A DNA stretch of 64,000 nucleotides, taken from NCBI RefSeq assembly GCF_004345855.1, contig NZ_SLXN01000001.1, positions 434,001-498,000 on the forward strand, in the 5' to 3' direction. The notes below the pieces were generated by a model. The model searched no databases, was not told the origin of the DNA, and saw only the letters and a program-made list of their open reading frames with translations. This document shows, piece by piece, positions 49,577 through 57,818 of this stretch (positions are counted from its first letter, which is position 1; each line of letters starts with the position of its first letter). The stretch comes from Sphingomonas sp. BK235 (lineage in GTDB: Bacteria; Pseudomonadota; Alphaproteobacteria; Sphingomonadales; Sphingomonadaceae). The translations under genes were made by a program, and so were the position numbers.

Positions 49577-50857
49577 TTGGAGCTGTTCAACCACCGGCTG
49601 CGTCTGCATGCCGACCCGTCGCGCGTCGTGGTGCGGCCCTTCCACATCGGCTGGATCGCCAACGCCAATGGCGTCAGCCGCTCGGAGCGGCTGATCGCCG
49701 AGGTGCTCGACATGCCGCCGCAGGAGGCGCGCGATCAGCTCGACCTCGTGCTCAAGGACTTCGAGGCGCGCCACTGGCAGACCCGCCGCGTGTTCATGAC
49801 CCGCTATGACGAGATCGCGGCGGCGCACGGGCTCGACGGCAGCCGCATCAGCGACGAAAAGCGCCAGCTGATCGGCGCCTATTTCTGCCACGAATACAGC
49901 TATGCCGCCGCGGCGCTGATGAACCCCAGCGCGGTGCCGCATCCCGACCAGAGCGGGATGGAGGACGGCGCGCAACGCATCCTGATGAGCCTGCGCGCGG
50001 TGGGCGAGGGGCATATCTCCTCCGTCGCCTTCCGCGAGGGCATCATCACCTCGGAGAACGAACTCAAGCTCGCCCCCGAGCCGCCCTTCGCCACCGCCAC
50101 CGACGCGATCGGCACCGACGAGGAAGCGCCGCCGACCGGGCCGGTGACGGTTTACCGGCACCGCGACAGCACGCTGTCGGGCACGGTGATCTTCCCGATC
50201 ACCGACGCGCAGTCGAAAGGATTGGAGGACCTGCGCCTCGTCCATTTCGAGCATGACGACGGCAGCGTCGAGTGGCTCGGCACCTATACCGCCTACAATG
50301 GCGCGACGATCCAGTCCGAGCTGCTGCGCACGCGCGACTTCCGCGCCTTCGATCTCGTGCCGATGACGGGCAGCGCGGCGCGCAACAAGGGCATCGCGCT
50401 GTTCCCGCGCAAGGTCGGCGGCCAGTATCTCTCGATCGGGCGGCAGGACGGCGAGAATCTCTACCTGCTCAAGACCGACGACCTCACCCATTGGGACGAG
50501 GGCGAGCTGATCCTCAAGCCGGTCTTCCCCTGGGAGTTCGTCCAGATTGGCAATTGCGGGCCGCCGATCGAGATCGACGAGGGCTGGCTGCTGCTGACCC
50601 ACGGCGTCGGCGCGATGCGCAAATATTCCATCGGCGCGGCCTTGCTCGACAAGGACAATCCCGCGCGGGTGATCGGCCGCACGCGCTCACCGATCCTCGC
50701 CGCCGCGGACCAGGACCGCGAAGGCTATGTGCCCAACGTGGTCTACACCTGCGGCGCGATGAAGCACGGCGACAAATTGTTCATGCCCTATGGCATTGCC
50801 GACAGCTCGGTGGGTTTCGCCTTCGTCTCGATCAGCGAGCTGCTCGACAAGATGTGA
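49577..50857 (+). CDS. Glycoside hydrolase family 130 protein (beta-mannoside phosphorylase/mannosidase type)
   Basis: 426 residues. The five-bladed propeller core shows GH130 features: EWLGTYTAYNGATIQSELLR, RNKGIALFPRKVGGQYLSIG, RQDGENLYLLKTDDLTHWD and GNCGPPIEIDEGWLLLTHGV. Family members phosphorolyse or hydrolyse beta-1,4- or beta-1,2-mannosides. About 120 N-terminal residues precede the core. The start is TTG 49577, supported by GAGG seven bases upstream. It lies 45 bases after the glycosyltransferase gene; the two are probably one operon. Confidence 0.85.
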   Translation: MELFNHRLRLHADPSRVVVRPFHIGWIANANGVSRSERLIAEVLDMPPQEARDQLDLVLKDFEARHWQTRRVFMTRYDEIAAAHGLDGSRISDEKRQLIGAYFCHEYSYAAAALMNPSAVPHPDQSGMEDGAQRILMSLRAVGEGHISSVAFREGIITSENELKLAPEPPFATATDAIGTDEEAPPTGPVTVYRHRDSTLSGTVIFPITDAQSKGLEDLRLVHFEHDDGSVEWLGTYTAYNGATIQSELLRTRDFRAFDLVPMTGSAARNKGIALFPRKVGGQYLSIGRQDGENLYLLKTDDLTHWDEGELILKPVFPWEFVQIGNCGPPIEIDEGWLLLTHGVGAMRKYSIGAALLDKDNPARVIGRTRSPILAAADQDREGYVPNVVYTCGAMKHGDKLFMPYGIADSSVGFAFVSISELLDKM

Positions 50858-50963
50858 GGAGCGGGGACGGGGGCGGGAGCGGAACACGCCTCTCGCTCCC
50901 CTTCCCGTCATCCCGGCTCAAGGCGGCACCTTGGCGAAAGTCGCAGAACGCTTCTCATCTTCC

Positions 50964-51057
50964 GTCATCCCGGACTTGTTCCGGGATCCACTTCACCGCG
51001 AGAGCAACCCGCGACGCGTTCGCGGGACGCTGGATCCCGGAACAAGTCCGGGATGAC
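50964..51057. repeat. 94-bp palindromic intergenic element, copy 3 (perfect arms)
   Basis: The 27-base arms 50964-50990 and 51031-51057 are exact reverse complements (GTCATCCCGGACTTG... and ...CAAGTCCGGGATGAC). The 40-base spacer is about three-quarters identical to the reversed spacer of the copy at 59630, so the two copies lie in opposite orientation. A partial arm-like sequence (GTCATCCCGGCTCAAGG) occurs at 50907. It fills the convergent gap between the GH130 and OPT genes. Confidence 0.9.
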
Positions 51058-51124
51058 GAAGGGGAGGCGCGGGATGACGAAGCGAGGCGCAGGCCCCGCT
51101 GACGCCCGGCTGACGCCGTGACCC

Positions 51125-53080
51125 TCACCCCACCGCCAATCGGCGCGTCCGCCGGTACAGCCCCCAGGTCACCGCTGCGAACAGCAGCGTCCCCGCCACC
51201 AGCGCGGCCTGCTCGTGCCCGCTCACCAGCGCGAGCGGCGAGTCGGTGCCGCTCTCGTAGACGATCCCCGCGAACACCACGTTCCACAGGCTCTCGCCCA
51301 CGATCATCCCGGTCGCGGTGAGCACACCGAGCCGCTTCGACGCCTCCGCGTCAGCCGTCCGCTCGGCCCAGCCATCATAGAAGTGACCGATCAGCGCGCC
51401 GATCACCACGGTCAGCGTCGCCGACATCGGCAGATAGATGCCGAGCCCGACCCCGAGCGGGGGCAACCGCAGTCGCCCCGCGCGCCCGAGCGCCTCGTCG
51501 AGCAGCACGAACACGCCGCCCGCCGCCGCACCCCAGCCGATCATGGTCCAGTTGAGGTCGCCGCCCAGCACCCCCTGCGCCAGCGCGGAGATCAGCGCCG
51601 CCTGCGGTGCGGCCAGCGCGTTCGGCCCCGCGCCCGGCATGCCGGCAAAACCGAACGAGGTGTAGAGCAGCTGCATCACCGGCGGCACCACCAAAGAGCC
51701 GAAGCAGACGCCGATCACCAGCGCGACCTGCTGCTTCCACGGTGTCGCGCCGACCAGCTGGCCGGTCTTGAGGTCCTGCAGATTGTCGTTCGAGATGGTG
51801 GCGATGCCGAATACGATGCCGGTGACGATCAGCGCATAGGCGACCAGCGCCGCGGTCTCGTCCGCGGCGCCGCCGCGCCCGAACCAGCCCGCCAGCAGCG
51901 CCGCCGCGGCGAGCACCGAGAGGATGCCGATCCCCGACACGGGCGAGTTGGACGCGCCGATCAGCCCCGCCATATAGCCGCACACCGCCGCGATCACGAG
52001 CCCGACCACCAGGACGAAGAGCAGGCTGCCGACGATCAGCAGCCACTCGCTGCCTGCCAGCGGCCCGCCGCTGATCACCGCGTGGAGCAGCAGCGCGATC
52101 GGCACCAGCGTCGCCAGCGTGCCGGCCGCGACGACCCAGAAGGGCAGATCCTGCTCCTCCACCGCCATGCCCGCCCCCCGCGAGGCGCCGAGCGAGGCGC
52201 GCAGGCCCGCGGCTACCGGCGCGGCGATGCGGATCAGCGTCCAGATCGCGGCGACGCCGATCACGCCCGCGCCGAAGAAGCGCACGTCGGTGCGGAATAC
52301 GCCATTGGCCCAGGCGGCGACGTCGCCCGCCTGCGGCGCCATCGCGGTGAGGATCGGCAGCACCAGCCACCAGCCAACCGCGACGCCGAGCAGGATCGCC
52401 ATGCCCGCCGACAGCCCGATCAGATGCCCCGCGCCGAGCAGCGCGAAGGACAGCCCGCCGGTAACCCCGGTCGCGCCTCCGCCGACGCGGAAGAAGGTCG
52501 CCGCCTCGGCCGCGATCAGCCGCGTCTGGGTGAGGATGGCGAAGGCGGCGGAGGCGAGCGTGCTGCCGAGGATGGCGGTGAGCCCGCGCGCGCTCTCGCT
52601 GCTGCCGCTGCGGCTCTCCTCGCCGACCTTGAGCACCTCCGCCGCGGCGCGCCCCTCGGGATAGGGCAGCGGCGTGTCGACCACGAGCGCGCGGCGCAGC
52701 GGCACCGAGAACATCACGCCGAGGATTCCGCCGGTGGCGGTGATCGCCGCGGTGGTGAGGAAGGGGAAGCCCTGCCAATAGCCGATCATCACCAGCCCGG
52801 GCAGCACGAAGATGATCGCCGCCAGCGTGCCCGCGGCCGAGGCGACGGTCTGCACGATGTTGTTCTCGAGGATCGAGGCGCCGCGGAAGGCGCGCAGCAC
52901 CGCCATCGAGATCACCGCGGCGGGGATCGAGGTGGCGAAGGTCAGCCCGATCTTGAGCCCGAGATACACGTTGGCGGCGGTGAACAGCAGCGTGATGACG
53001 CCGCCGAGCAGGATGCCGCGCAGCGTGAGTTCGGTGATGGGCGGCGAGGGCCGCGGCATGTCGGAGGGACGGTGATCCAT
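51125..53080 (-). CDS. OPT family oligopeptide transporter
   Basis: 651-residue polytopic membrane protein with about 16 helices. The OPT signature is seen at the N-terminus (TLRGILLGGVITLLFTAANV, YLGLKIGLTFATSIPAAVIS) and in NIVQTVASAAGTLAAIIFVLPGL-type segments, TISNDNLQDLKTGQLVGATP and GVGLGIYLPMSATLTVV. Bacterial OPT proteins import peptides or metal chelates; the substrate here is unknown. ATG 53080 was chosen as the start of the conserved part. A candidate sRNA lies about 240 bases upstream on the same strand. Confidence 0.92.
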   Translation of the reverse strand: MDHRPSDMPRPSPPITELTLRGILLGGVITLLFTAANVYLGLKIGLTFATSIPAAVISMAVLRAFRGASILENNIVQTVASAAGTLAAIIFVLPGLVMIGYWQGFPFLTTAAITATGGILGVMFSVPLRRALVVDTPLPYPEGRAAAEVLKVGEESRSGSSESARGLTAILGSTLASAAFAILTQTRLIAAEAATFFRVGGGATGVTGGLSFALLGAGHLIGLSAGMAILLGVAVGWWLVLPILTAMAPQAGDVAAWANGVFRTDVRFFGAGVIGVAAIWTLIRIAAPVAAGLRASLGASRGAGMAVEEQDLPFWVVAAGTLATLVPIALLLHAVISGGPLAGSEWLLIVGSLLFVLVVGLVIAAVCGYMAGLIGASNSPVSGIGILSVLAAAALLAGWFGRGGAADETAALVAYALIVTGIVFGIATISNDNLQDLKTGQLVGATPWKQQVALVIGVCFGSLVVPPVMQLLYTSFGFAGMPGAGPNALAAPQAALISALAQGVLGGDLNWTMIGWGAAAGGVFVLLDEALGRAGRLRLPPLGVGLGIYLPMSATLTVVIGALIGHFYDGWAERTADAEASKRLGVLTATGMIVGESLWNVVFAGIVYESGTDSPLALVSGHEQAALVAGTLLFAAVTWGLYRRTRRLAVG

Positions 53081-53323
53081 CGCGTGACCGTGGCACAGCC
53101 ACGGGTCGGAGGACAGAGGGCGGCAGATGCTGGCGCACACCGATGTGAGTAAGAGGATCGAGGAGTTGCGCGATCGCGCCCGTGCTCGCCCGCCGGGAGG
53201 GAGCGGTCCACCCGCCGCTCCCCCCGCTGCGCGTGCCGGTCCGACCGGCTGCATCCCATCCTGCCCGCGTGATTATGATTGTGAAGCTGTGCGGCGATTC
53301 GGACCCTATCCCACGCCGGCGCC

Positions 53324-53350
53324 AAAAAAAAGGCCGGGCAAAGCCCGGCC
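53324..53350 (-). terminator. Rho-independent terminator of the candidate small RNA
   Basis: Perfect 8-bp GC stem with UUU loop (53332-53350) followed on the minus strand by eight T residues (53331-53324). On the plus strand GGGAAGTTTTT follows, a weaker version. It is the best intrinsic terminator in the window, yet no protein gene ends at it. Confidence 0.85.
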
Positions 53351-53412
53351 GGGAAGTTTTTAGGAGAGGATGCCTGAAAGGCACGGCTTTTGTGCATCGC
53401 ACCACGGAATGA
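53324..53412 (-). ncRNA. Candidate small RNA with three hairpins and strong terminator
   Basis: On the minus strand the sequence forms GUGC-GAU-GCAC (53402-53392), GUGCCU-UUC-AGGCAU (53384-53370), a single-stranded CCUCUCCUAAAAACUUCC, and a textbook terminator GGCCGGGC-UUU-GCCCGGCC followed by eight U residues (53350-53324). No coding frame fits. The unpaired CUCUCCU is complementary to Shine-Dalgarno sequences, as in several alphaproteobacterial sRNAs. The 5' end is not determined; a promoter is likely within 53413-53460, which is AT-rich for this genome. It might instead be a leader of the OPT gene. Confidence 0.6.
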
Positions 53413-53530
53413 CGCAAGTGCAATAATTCCAAACTCAGTTGCATTAACCGCAATCGTCGGGGGCGGGCGGCGCTGCTCGACAGCGTCGGCGCGACCGCCT
53501 AGCACCCTGGCGCGAAAGGGAGGCCGAGGG

Positions 53531-54817
53531 ATGGCGCAGGTGTTGCGAGTGGCGTTGGCGGGGCTGGGGACGGTCGGCGGCGGGGTGATCCGCGTGCTCG
53601 ACGCCAACCGCGATCTGATCGCGCGCCGCGCCGGGCGCCCGATCGAGGTGGTCGCGGTCTCCGCGCGCGACCGCAGCAAGGACCGCGGCGTCGACCTGTC
53701 GCGCTTCGACTGGGTCGACGACACCGCCGCGCTCGCCGCGGCCGAGGCGGACGTGGTGGTCGAGCTGATCGGTGGCGCCGACGGGCCCGCGCTGACGCTG
53801 GCGCGCCGCGCGCTCGGCGCCGGTCGCCACGTCGTCACCGCGAACAAGGCGATGCTCGCGCATCACGGGCTCGAGCTGGCCCGGGCCGCCGAAGGCAGCG
53901 GCGCCGCGCTCAAGTTCGAGGCCGCGGTCGCCGGCGGCATCCCCGTGATCAAGGGGCTGCGCGAGGGCGCCGCCGCCAACGCGATCGCGCGGGTCTATGG
54001 CATCCTCAACGGCACGTGCAATTTCATCCTCTCCAAGATGGAGGCGGAGGGGCGCGACTTCGCCGAGGTGCTCGCCGAGGCGCAGGCGCTGGGCTATGCC
54101 GAGGCCGACCCGTCGTTCGACATCGACGGCGTCGACGCGGCGCACAAGCTCTCCATCCTCGCCAGCCTCGCATTCGGCACCGCGCCTGCCTTCACGCAGG
54201 TCGCCGCGAGCGGCATCCGTCATCTGCTCGCCGCCGACATCGCCGAGGCGGCGGCGCTGGGCTATCGCGTGCGGCTGGTAGGAGTCGCCGAGGCCGATGC
54301 CGCGGGGCTTTTCCAGCGGGTCCACGCGCATCTGGTGCGCGCCGACCACCCGCTCGCCCACGTGACCGGCGCGACCAACGCGGTGGTGGCGGAGGGCAAT
54401 TTCGTTGGCCGGCTGCTGTTCCAGGGCGCCGGCGCGGGCGAGGGGCCGACCGCGAGCGCGGTGGTGGCCGATCTGATCGACATCGCCCGCGGCGAGTTCG
54501 GTCCGCCCTTCGCCATGCCCGCCGCGGCGCTGACCGAGGCGGCGCCTGCGCCCGCGGGGGAGCGGCGCGGCCGCGCCTATCTCCGCTTCGCGGTGGCGGA
54601 TCGCGTCGGGGTGCTCGCCGAGATCGCGGCGGCGATGCGCGACGCGGGCGTGTCGATCGAGAGCCTGATCCAGCGCGGCGCGCTCGCCGACGGCAGCGTC
54701 CTGGTCGCGATCGTCACCCACGAGGGGCCGGAACGCTGCGTCGCCGCCGCGCTCGAGCGGCTGCGCGGGTCGCAGAGCCTGCAGGGCGAGCCGCTGTGGA
54801 TGCATATCCTGGACTGA
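53531..54817 (+). CDS. hom: Homoserine dehydrogenase
   Basis: Reduces aspartate semialdehyde to homoserine for threonine and methionine. 428 residues. NAD(P) motif AGLGTVGGGVIRVL, then VVTANKAMLAHHG, EAAVAGGIPVIKGLREG, GILNGTCNFILSKME and DPSFDIDGVDAAHKL, followed by a C-terminal ACT domain (about 350-428, AVADRVGVLAEIAAAMRDAG) for threonine feedback. ATG 53531 follows GAGGG. A GC hairpin follows the stop. Confidence 0.96.
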   Translation: MAQVLRVALAGLGTVGGGVIRVLDANRDLIARRAGRPIEVVAVSARDRSKDRGVDLSRFDWVDDTAALAAAEADVVVELIGGADGPALTLARRALGAGRHVVTANKAMLAHHGLELARAAEGSGAALKFEAAVAGGIPVIKGLREGAAANAIARVYGILNGTCNFILSKMEAEGRDFAEVLAEAQALGYAEADPSFDIDGVDAAHKLSILASLAFGTAPAFTQVAASGIRHLLAADIAEAAALGYRVRLVGVAEADAAGLFQRVHAHLVRADHPLAHVTGATNAVVAEGNFVGRLLFQGAGAGEGPTASAVVADLIDIARGEFGPPFAMPAAALTEAAPAPAGERRGRAYLRFAVADRVGVLAEIAAAMRDAGVSIESLIQRGALADGSVLVAIVTHEGPERCVAAALERLRGSQSLQGEPLWMHILD

Positions 54818-54820
54818 CGT

Positions 54821-54844
54821 GATCGCCCGTGCCGACGGGCGATC
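54821..54844 (+). terminator. Hairpin after hom
   Basis: A 10-bp perfect stem (GATCGCCCGT with ACGGGCGATC) with a 4-base loop starts four bases after the hom stop. There is no T-run, but placement and strength fit transcript termination or 3'-end protection. Confidence 0.6.
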
Positions 54845-54955
54845 ATCCGGAAGTCAGCAGCGACCGGCTGGTGCCGCGGCGACGCCACCGGCGCTGCTTT
54901 CCGCCACGACCGCGATCGTCAGCGCGCTACCCTCGTGCCTGACCGGCGCTGATCG

Positions 54956-55444
54956 TCACGGCCGCACATGGCCGCTCAGATCGGGTTCGTCGAGGTCGAT
55001 CGCGACCCGCTCGCGTCGCGCCGGCTTGCTCTTGAACAATCCGGCGGCGTCGCGCGCGAGCAGGCCGACATCGGTGGCCTCGCCCGGTGCCTCGCAGCAG
55101 CTGCGCGGCGCGACCAATTTCTGGATCCCGCGTACCACGGCGGTGCCCATGCCGAGCAGATCGACTCCGGTCGTACAGCCCCATTGCGTCGCACCGCACG
55201 GCGTCGCCACGGCGCGCGCGGCGCCGATGCCGGTGAGGTCGCGGTTGACCGGGGTCGCGCCGGTCGGGGCGGCTTCGGCGGGCAGCGGCAGCGACTGGTC
55301 CGGCAACGCATCGGCGCAGACCACCACCTCGCCCTCGCGGCGCTCGCGCGTGCAGCGCTGGTCCGCGACGGGGACGAGGATCGAGATGCGCTCGGGCGGC
55401 GCCGCCGAAGGCGCGGCCGCCTGCAGGGCGAGAAACAGCAGCAT
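54956..55444 (-). CDS. Secreted hypothetical protein (162 aa)
   Basis: No family recognised by name. A short hydrophobic start (MLLFLALQAAAPSAA) looks like a signal peptide. Four to six cysteines follow (QRCTRER, VVVCADALP, PCGATQWGCTTG, RSCCEAPG), suggesting disulfides in the periplasm. The C-terminal part is helical and basic (AGLFKSKPARRERVAIDLDE). It lies downstream of the DMT gene on the same strand, 42 bases away. Proteins of this pattern occur in other sphingomonads, but their role is unknown. Confidence 0.7.
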   Translation of the reverse strand: MLLFLALQAAAPSAAPPERISILVPVADQRCTRERREGEVVVCADALPDQSLPLPAEAAPTGATPVNRDLTGIGAARAVATPCGATQWGCTTGVDLLGMGTAVVRGIQKLVAPRSCCEAPGEATDVGLLARDAAGLFKSKPARRERVAIDLDEPDLSGHVRP

Positions 55445-55486
55445 ATGCAGGGAGGGTGAGCGGGTCCCCGATCGCGGTCAACCCGG

Positions 55487-55822
55487 CTATTTGCCTACGA
55501 ACATGAAAGCGGCGGCGCCGATCAGGCAGGCGAAGGCGCCGGCGTAGCGCCAGCTCAGCGGCTCCTTGAGCACGAACACCGCGAACACCGCGAACACCGC
55601 GAGCGTGATCACTTCCTGGGTCACCTTGAGCTGGCCGCCGCTCCAGCCGTGCGCATAGCCCAGTCGGTTGGCCGGTACGGCGAGGCAATATTCGAAGAAG
55701 GCGATCGACCAGCTCAGCAGCACCACGATCCAGAGCGGCTTCTCCATGCCGCCCTTGAGGTGCCAGTACCAGGCGACGGTCATGAAGCAGTTCGACGCGA
55801 CGAGCAGCGCCAGCGTGGGCAT
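55487..55822 (-). CDS. DMT family protein (DUF486)
   Basis: 111-residue membrane protein with four helices. DUF486 features are SNCFMTVAWYWHLKG at the start, FFEYCLAVPANRLGY and TQEVITLAVFAVFAVFVLKE. These small DMT members are presumed transporters of unknown substrate. The N-terminus MPTLALLVASNCFM is normal for the family. Confidence 0.88.
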   Translation of the reverse strand: MPTLALLVASNCFMTVAWYWHLKGGMEKPLWIVVLLSWSIAFFEYCLAVPANRLGYAHGWSGGQLKVTQEVITLAVFAVFAVFVLKEPLSWRYAGAFACLIGAAAFMFVGK

Positions 55823-56075
55823 GGAAGGATCCGTTCAGTCGAAGGGGCAGCGGCGCGCCGCGCCGTCGCGGTGGGCGAGGAGACGCGACAGGCGCGCGGC
55901 GGTGACGGATGCGCCGCCCGTCGCGTGCTTCGGCGCCAGACGGAGACAAAGCAGGCGAGCGCGCATCATCATCCATGTAGCCCGTGCGACCGCGCCGCGG
56001 AAGCCGCACGAGCGAACCACGTTCCCCGCGCCCGACCGCGCACCGCGCGCGCGGCCCGGTCGCGGTCGGCCGCGC
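55823..56075. other. 253-base gap with no recognised feature
   Basis: Between the DMT gene and the acidic-protein gene. Open frames here (for example minus 56020-55835) are Arg/Ala-rich and have no start signal or family resemblance. No hairpin or repeat of note was found. Promoter elements for the DMT gene probably lie at the left end. Confidence 0.4.
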
Positions 56076-56414
56076 TCAGGGGTTCAGCGCGATGTCGTCG
56101 CGGTCGTCGAGCTCGTCGTCGTCGACGCTGCCGTCGTCGAACTCGTCCTGCACCTCGTCCTCGTCGACGTCTGCCTCGTCCTGGTCGGTATCGCCGTCCT
56201 GCTCCGCGACCTCGCCGTCGACCATCTCGAGCTCGTCCTCGTTCTCGCTCTCGTCGTCCTCGCCGGTGTCAGGGTCGAGGTCGGTGATGATCGTGCCGTC
56301 GCTCGGGCCGTCGCGCGTCGCCTCGAGGATCTCGGCACGCTGGCTCTCGTCGTAGCCGTCCTCGTCATAGCCGTCGTCGCCGGGACCCTGACCGTGGATA
56401 TGCTGCCCGCCCAT
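56076..56414 (-). CDS. Highly acidic hypothetical protein (112 aa)
   Basis: Unrecognised, strongly acidic protein. It starts MGGQHIHGQGPGDDGYDEDG, has a short mixed segment (SQRAEILEATRDGPSDGTII) and then is dominated by Asp and Glu up to the end, DDRDDIALNP. It is predicted to be largely disordered; it could bind cations or basic proteins. The other frames over this region are low-complexity Arg/Thr/Ser shadows. It is divergent from nothing and lies 57 bases beyond the exporter gene start-to-stop direction on the same strand. Confidence 0.65.
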   Translation of the reverse strand: MGGQHIHGQGPGDDGYDEDGYDESQRAEILEATRDGPSDGTIITDLDPDTGEDDESENEDELEMVDGEVAEQDGDTDQDEADVDEDEVQDEFDDGSVDDDELDDRDDIALNP

Positions 56415-56471
56415 GCCGATCTCCTCATCTACGATGCCGGGACGAACGGCAGGCGAGGGCGCGCGGTTCCG

Positions 56472-57710
56472 TCAGCGCGCCGCGAACAGCCGCCCGCGCT
56501 CGGTCACCAGCACGATCGCCAGCGCGGCGACGCCGGCGCACAGGAAGCCGGCGTTGAGCGGCACCGTCGTGCCGTCGAAATGCTGGCCGATCATGGCGCC
56601 GATCGCGGCGCCCAATGTCACGCTGGTGAAGCCCTGCACGCTCGACGCGGTGCCGGCGATATGCCCCATCTTCTCCATCGCCATCGCCGAGAAATTCGAG
56701 CTGGAGAGGCCGAAACAGCCCATCGCCACCGCCTGCAACACCGCGAAGCCGACCAGCGTCTCGTGCCCGTTCAGCGCCAGCAGCAGGTGCAGCCCGGAGA
56801 CCAGGATCAGCGTCACCACCGCGGCATGGCCGAGTTGACGCGTGCCGACTCGCATCACCAGCCGCGCGTTGGCGAGATTGGCCACCGCCATCGTCCCCGC
56901 GGTGGTGGCGAAGATCAGCAGCAGCAGCCGCGGCCGCCCGAACACGTCCGCCATCACCTGCTGGATCGAGTTGATATAGCCGTATAGCGCGCCCATCAGC
57001 CCGGTCGCGGCGAGCGTGTAGCCGAGCGACCAGCGGTCGCTGAGCGTCAGCTTCCACCCCGCGGCGAGCCGCGCCGGCGAGAAGGGATGGCGGTCCTCGG
57101 CATGGAGCGTCTCGGGCATCCGGACCGCGAACCAGGCGAGCACCAGCAACGTCGCGCCGCCGACCGCCCAGAAGATGTCGCGCCAGCCGCCGAACAGCAG
57201 GACCACCGTGCCGAAGCCGGGCGCCAGCACGGGGACGATCATGAAGACGATGAAGGTCATCGACATCACCCGCGCCATCGCGCGCCCCTCGAAACAGTCG
57301 CGCACGATCGCCACCGTCGTCACCCGCGCCGCCGCGATCGCCAGCCCGGCGGCCACGCGCGCGGCGAGCAGCAGCGCGAAGCTGCCCGCCAGCGCGCAGA
57401 GCGCGTTCGCCACGGCATAGACCGCCAGCGCGGCGAGCAGCGAGCGCCGCCGCCCGAACCGGTCCGCGAGCGGGCCGTGGAGCAACTGCCCCGCGCCGAA
57501 CGCGATCAGGAAGGCGCCGATGACATACTGCCGCTCGTTCGCCCCCGGTGCGCCCAGCGCCGCGCCGATCGTCGGCAGCGCGGGCAGCATCGAGTCGATC
57601 CCCAGCGCGGTCAGCGCCATCAGCGCCGCGATCAGCGCGACGAACTCGGGCAGCGGGATCGGCGGCGCGGCGACGGGGGGCGCGAGGGGCGGGGCGGGGG
57701 GCGTCGACAT
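56472..57710 (-). CDS. Bcr/CflA-type multidrug MFS exporter
   Basis: 412-residue MFS protein of the DHA1 group with twelve membrane segments. Motif A is GQLLHGPLADRFGRRRSL, motif B-like ARVAAGLAIAAARVTTVAIV, and the antiporter motif C region MTFIVFMIVPVLAPGFG is typical of Bcr/CflA. A proline/alanine-rich N-terminus (about 25 residues) precedes helix 1. It may export drugs or sulfonamide-like compounds by proton antiport. ATG 57710. Confidence 0.88.
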   Translation of the reverse strand: MSTPPAPPLAPPVAAPPIPLPEFVALIAALMALTALGIDSMLPALPTIGAALGAPGANERQYVIGAFLIAFGAGQLLHGPLADRFGRRRSLLAALAVYAVANALCALAGSFALLLAARVAAGLAIAAARVTTVAIVRDCFEGRAMARVMSMTFIVFMIVPVLAPGFGTVVLLFGGWRDIFWAVGGATLLVLAWFAVRMPETLHAEDRHPFSPARLAAGWKLTLSDRWSLGYTLAATGLMGALYGYINSIQQVMADVFGRPRLLLLIFATTAGTMAVANLANARLVMRVGTRQLGHAAVVTLILVSGLHLLLALNGHETLVGFAVLQAVAMGCFGLSSSNFSAMAMEKMGHIAGTASSVQGFTSVTLGAAIGAMIGQHFDGTTVPLNAGFLCAGVAALAIVLVTERGRLFAAR

Positions 57711-57818
57711 GCCGCGCGGCTTAGGTGGCGGTCGCCGCGCTGTCACCTCGCCGCGCGCGGGTAGCAACCCGGATCGGGAAGGTTTATTGCCCGGCGATCA
57801 ACCGATTGGACCGACGTC

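Noticed and set aside
53127..53363. Plus-strand open frames upstream of hom
   Set aside because: They run through the candidate sRNA and its terminator, are Arg/Pro/Ala-rich and lack ribosome sites.
55835..56020. 61-codon minus-strand frame between the DMT and acidic-protein genes
   Set aside because: Arg/Ala-rich, no ribosome site, no resemblance to a known family.
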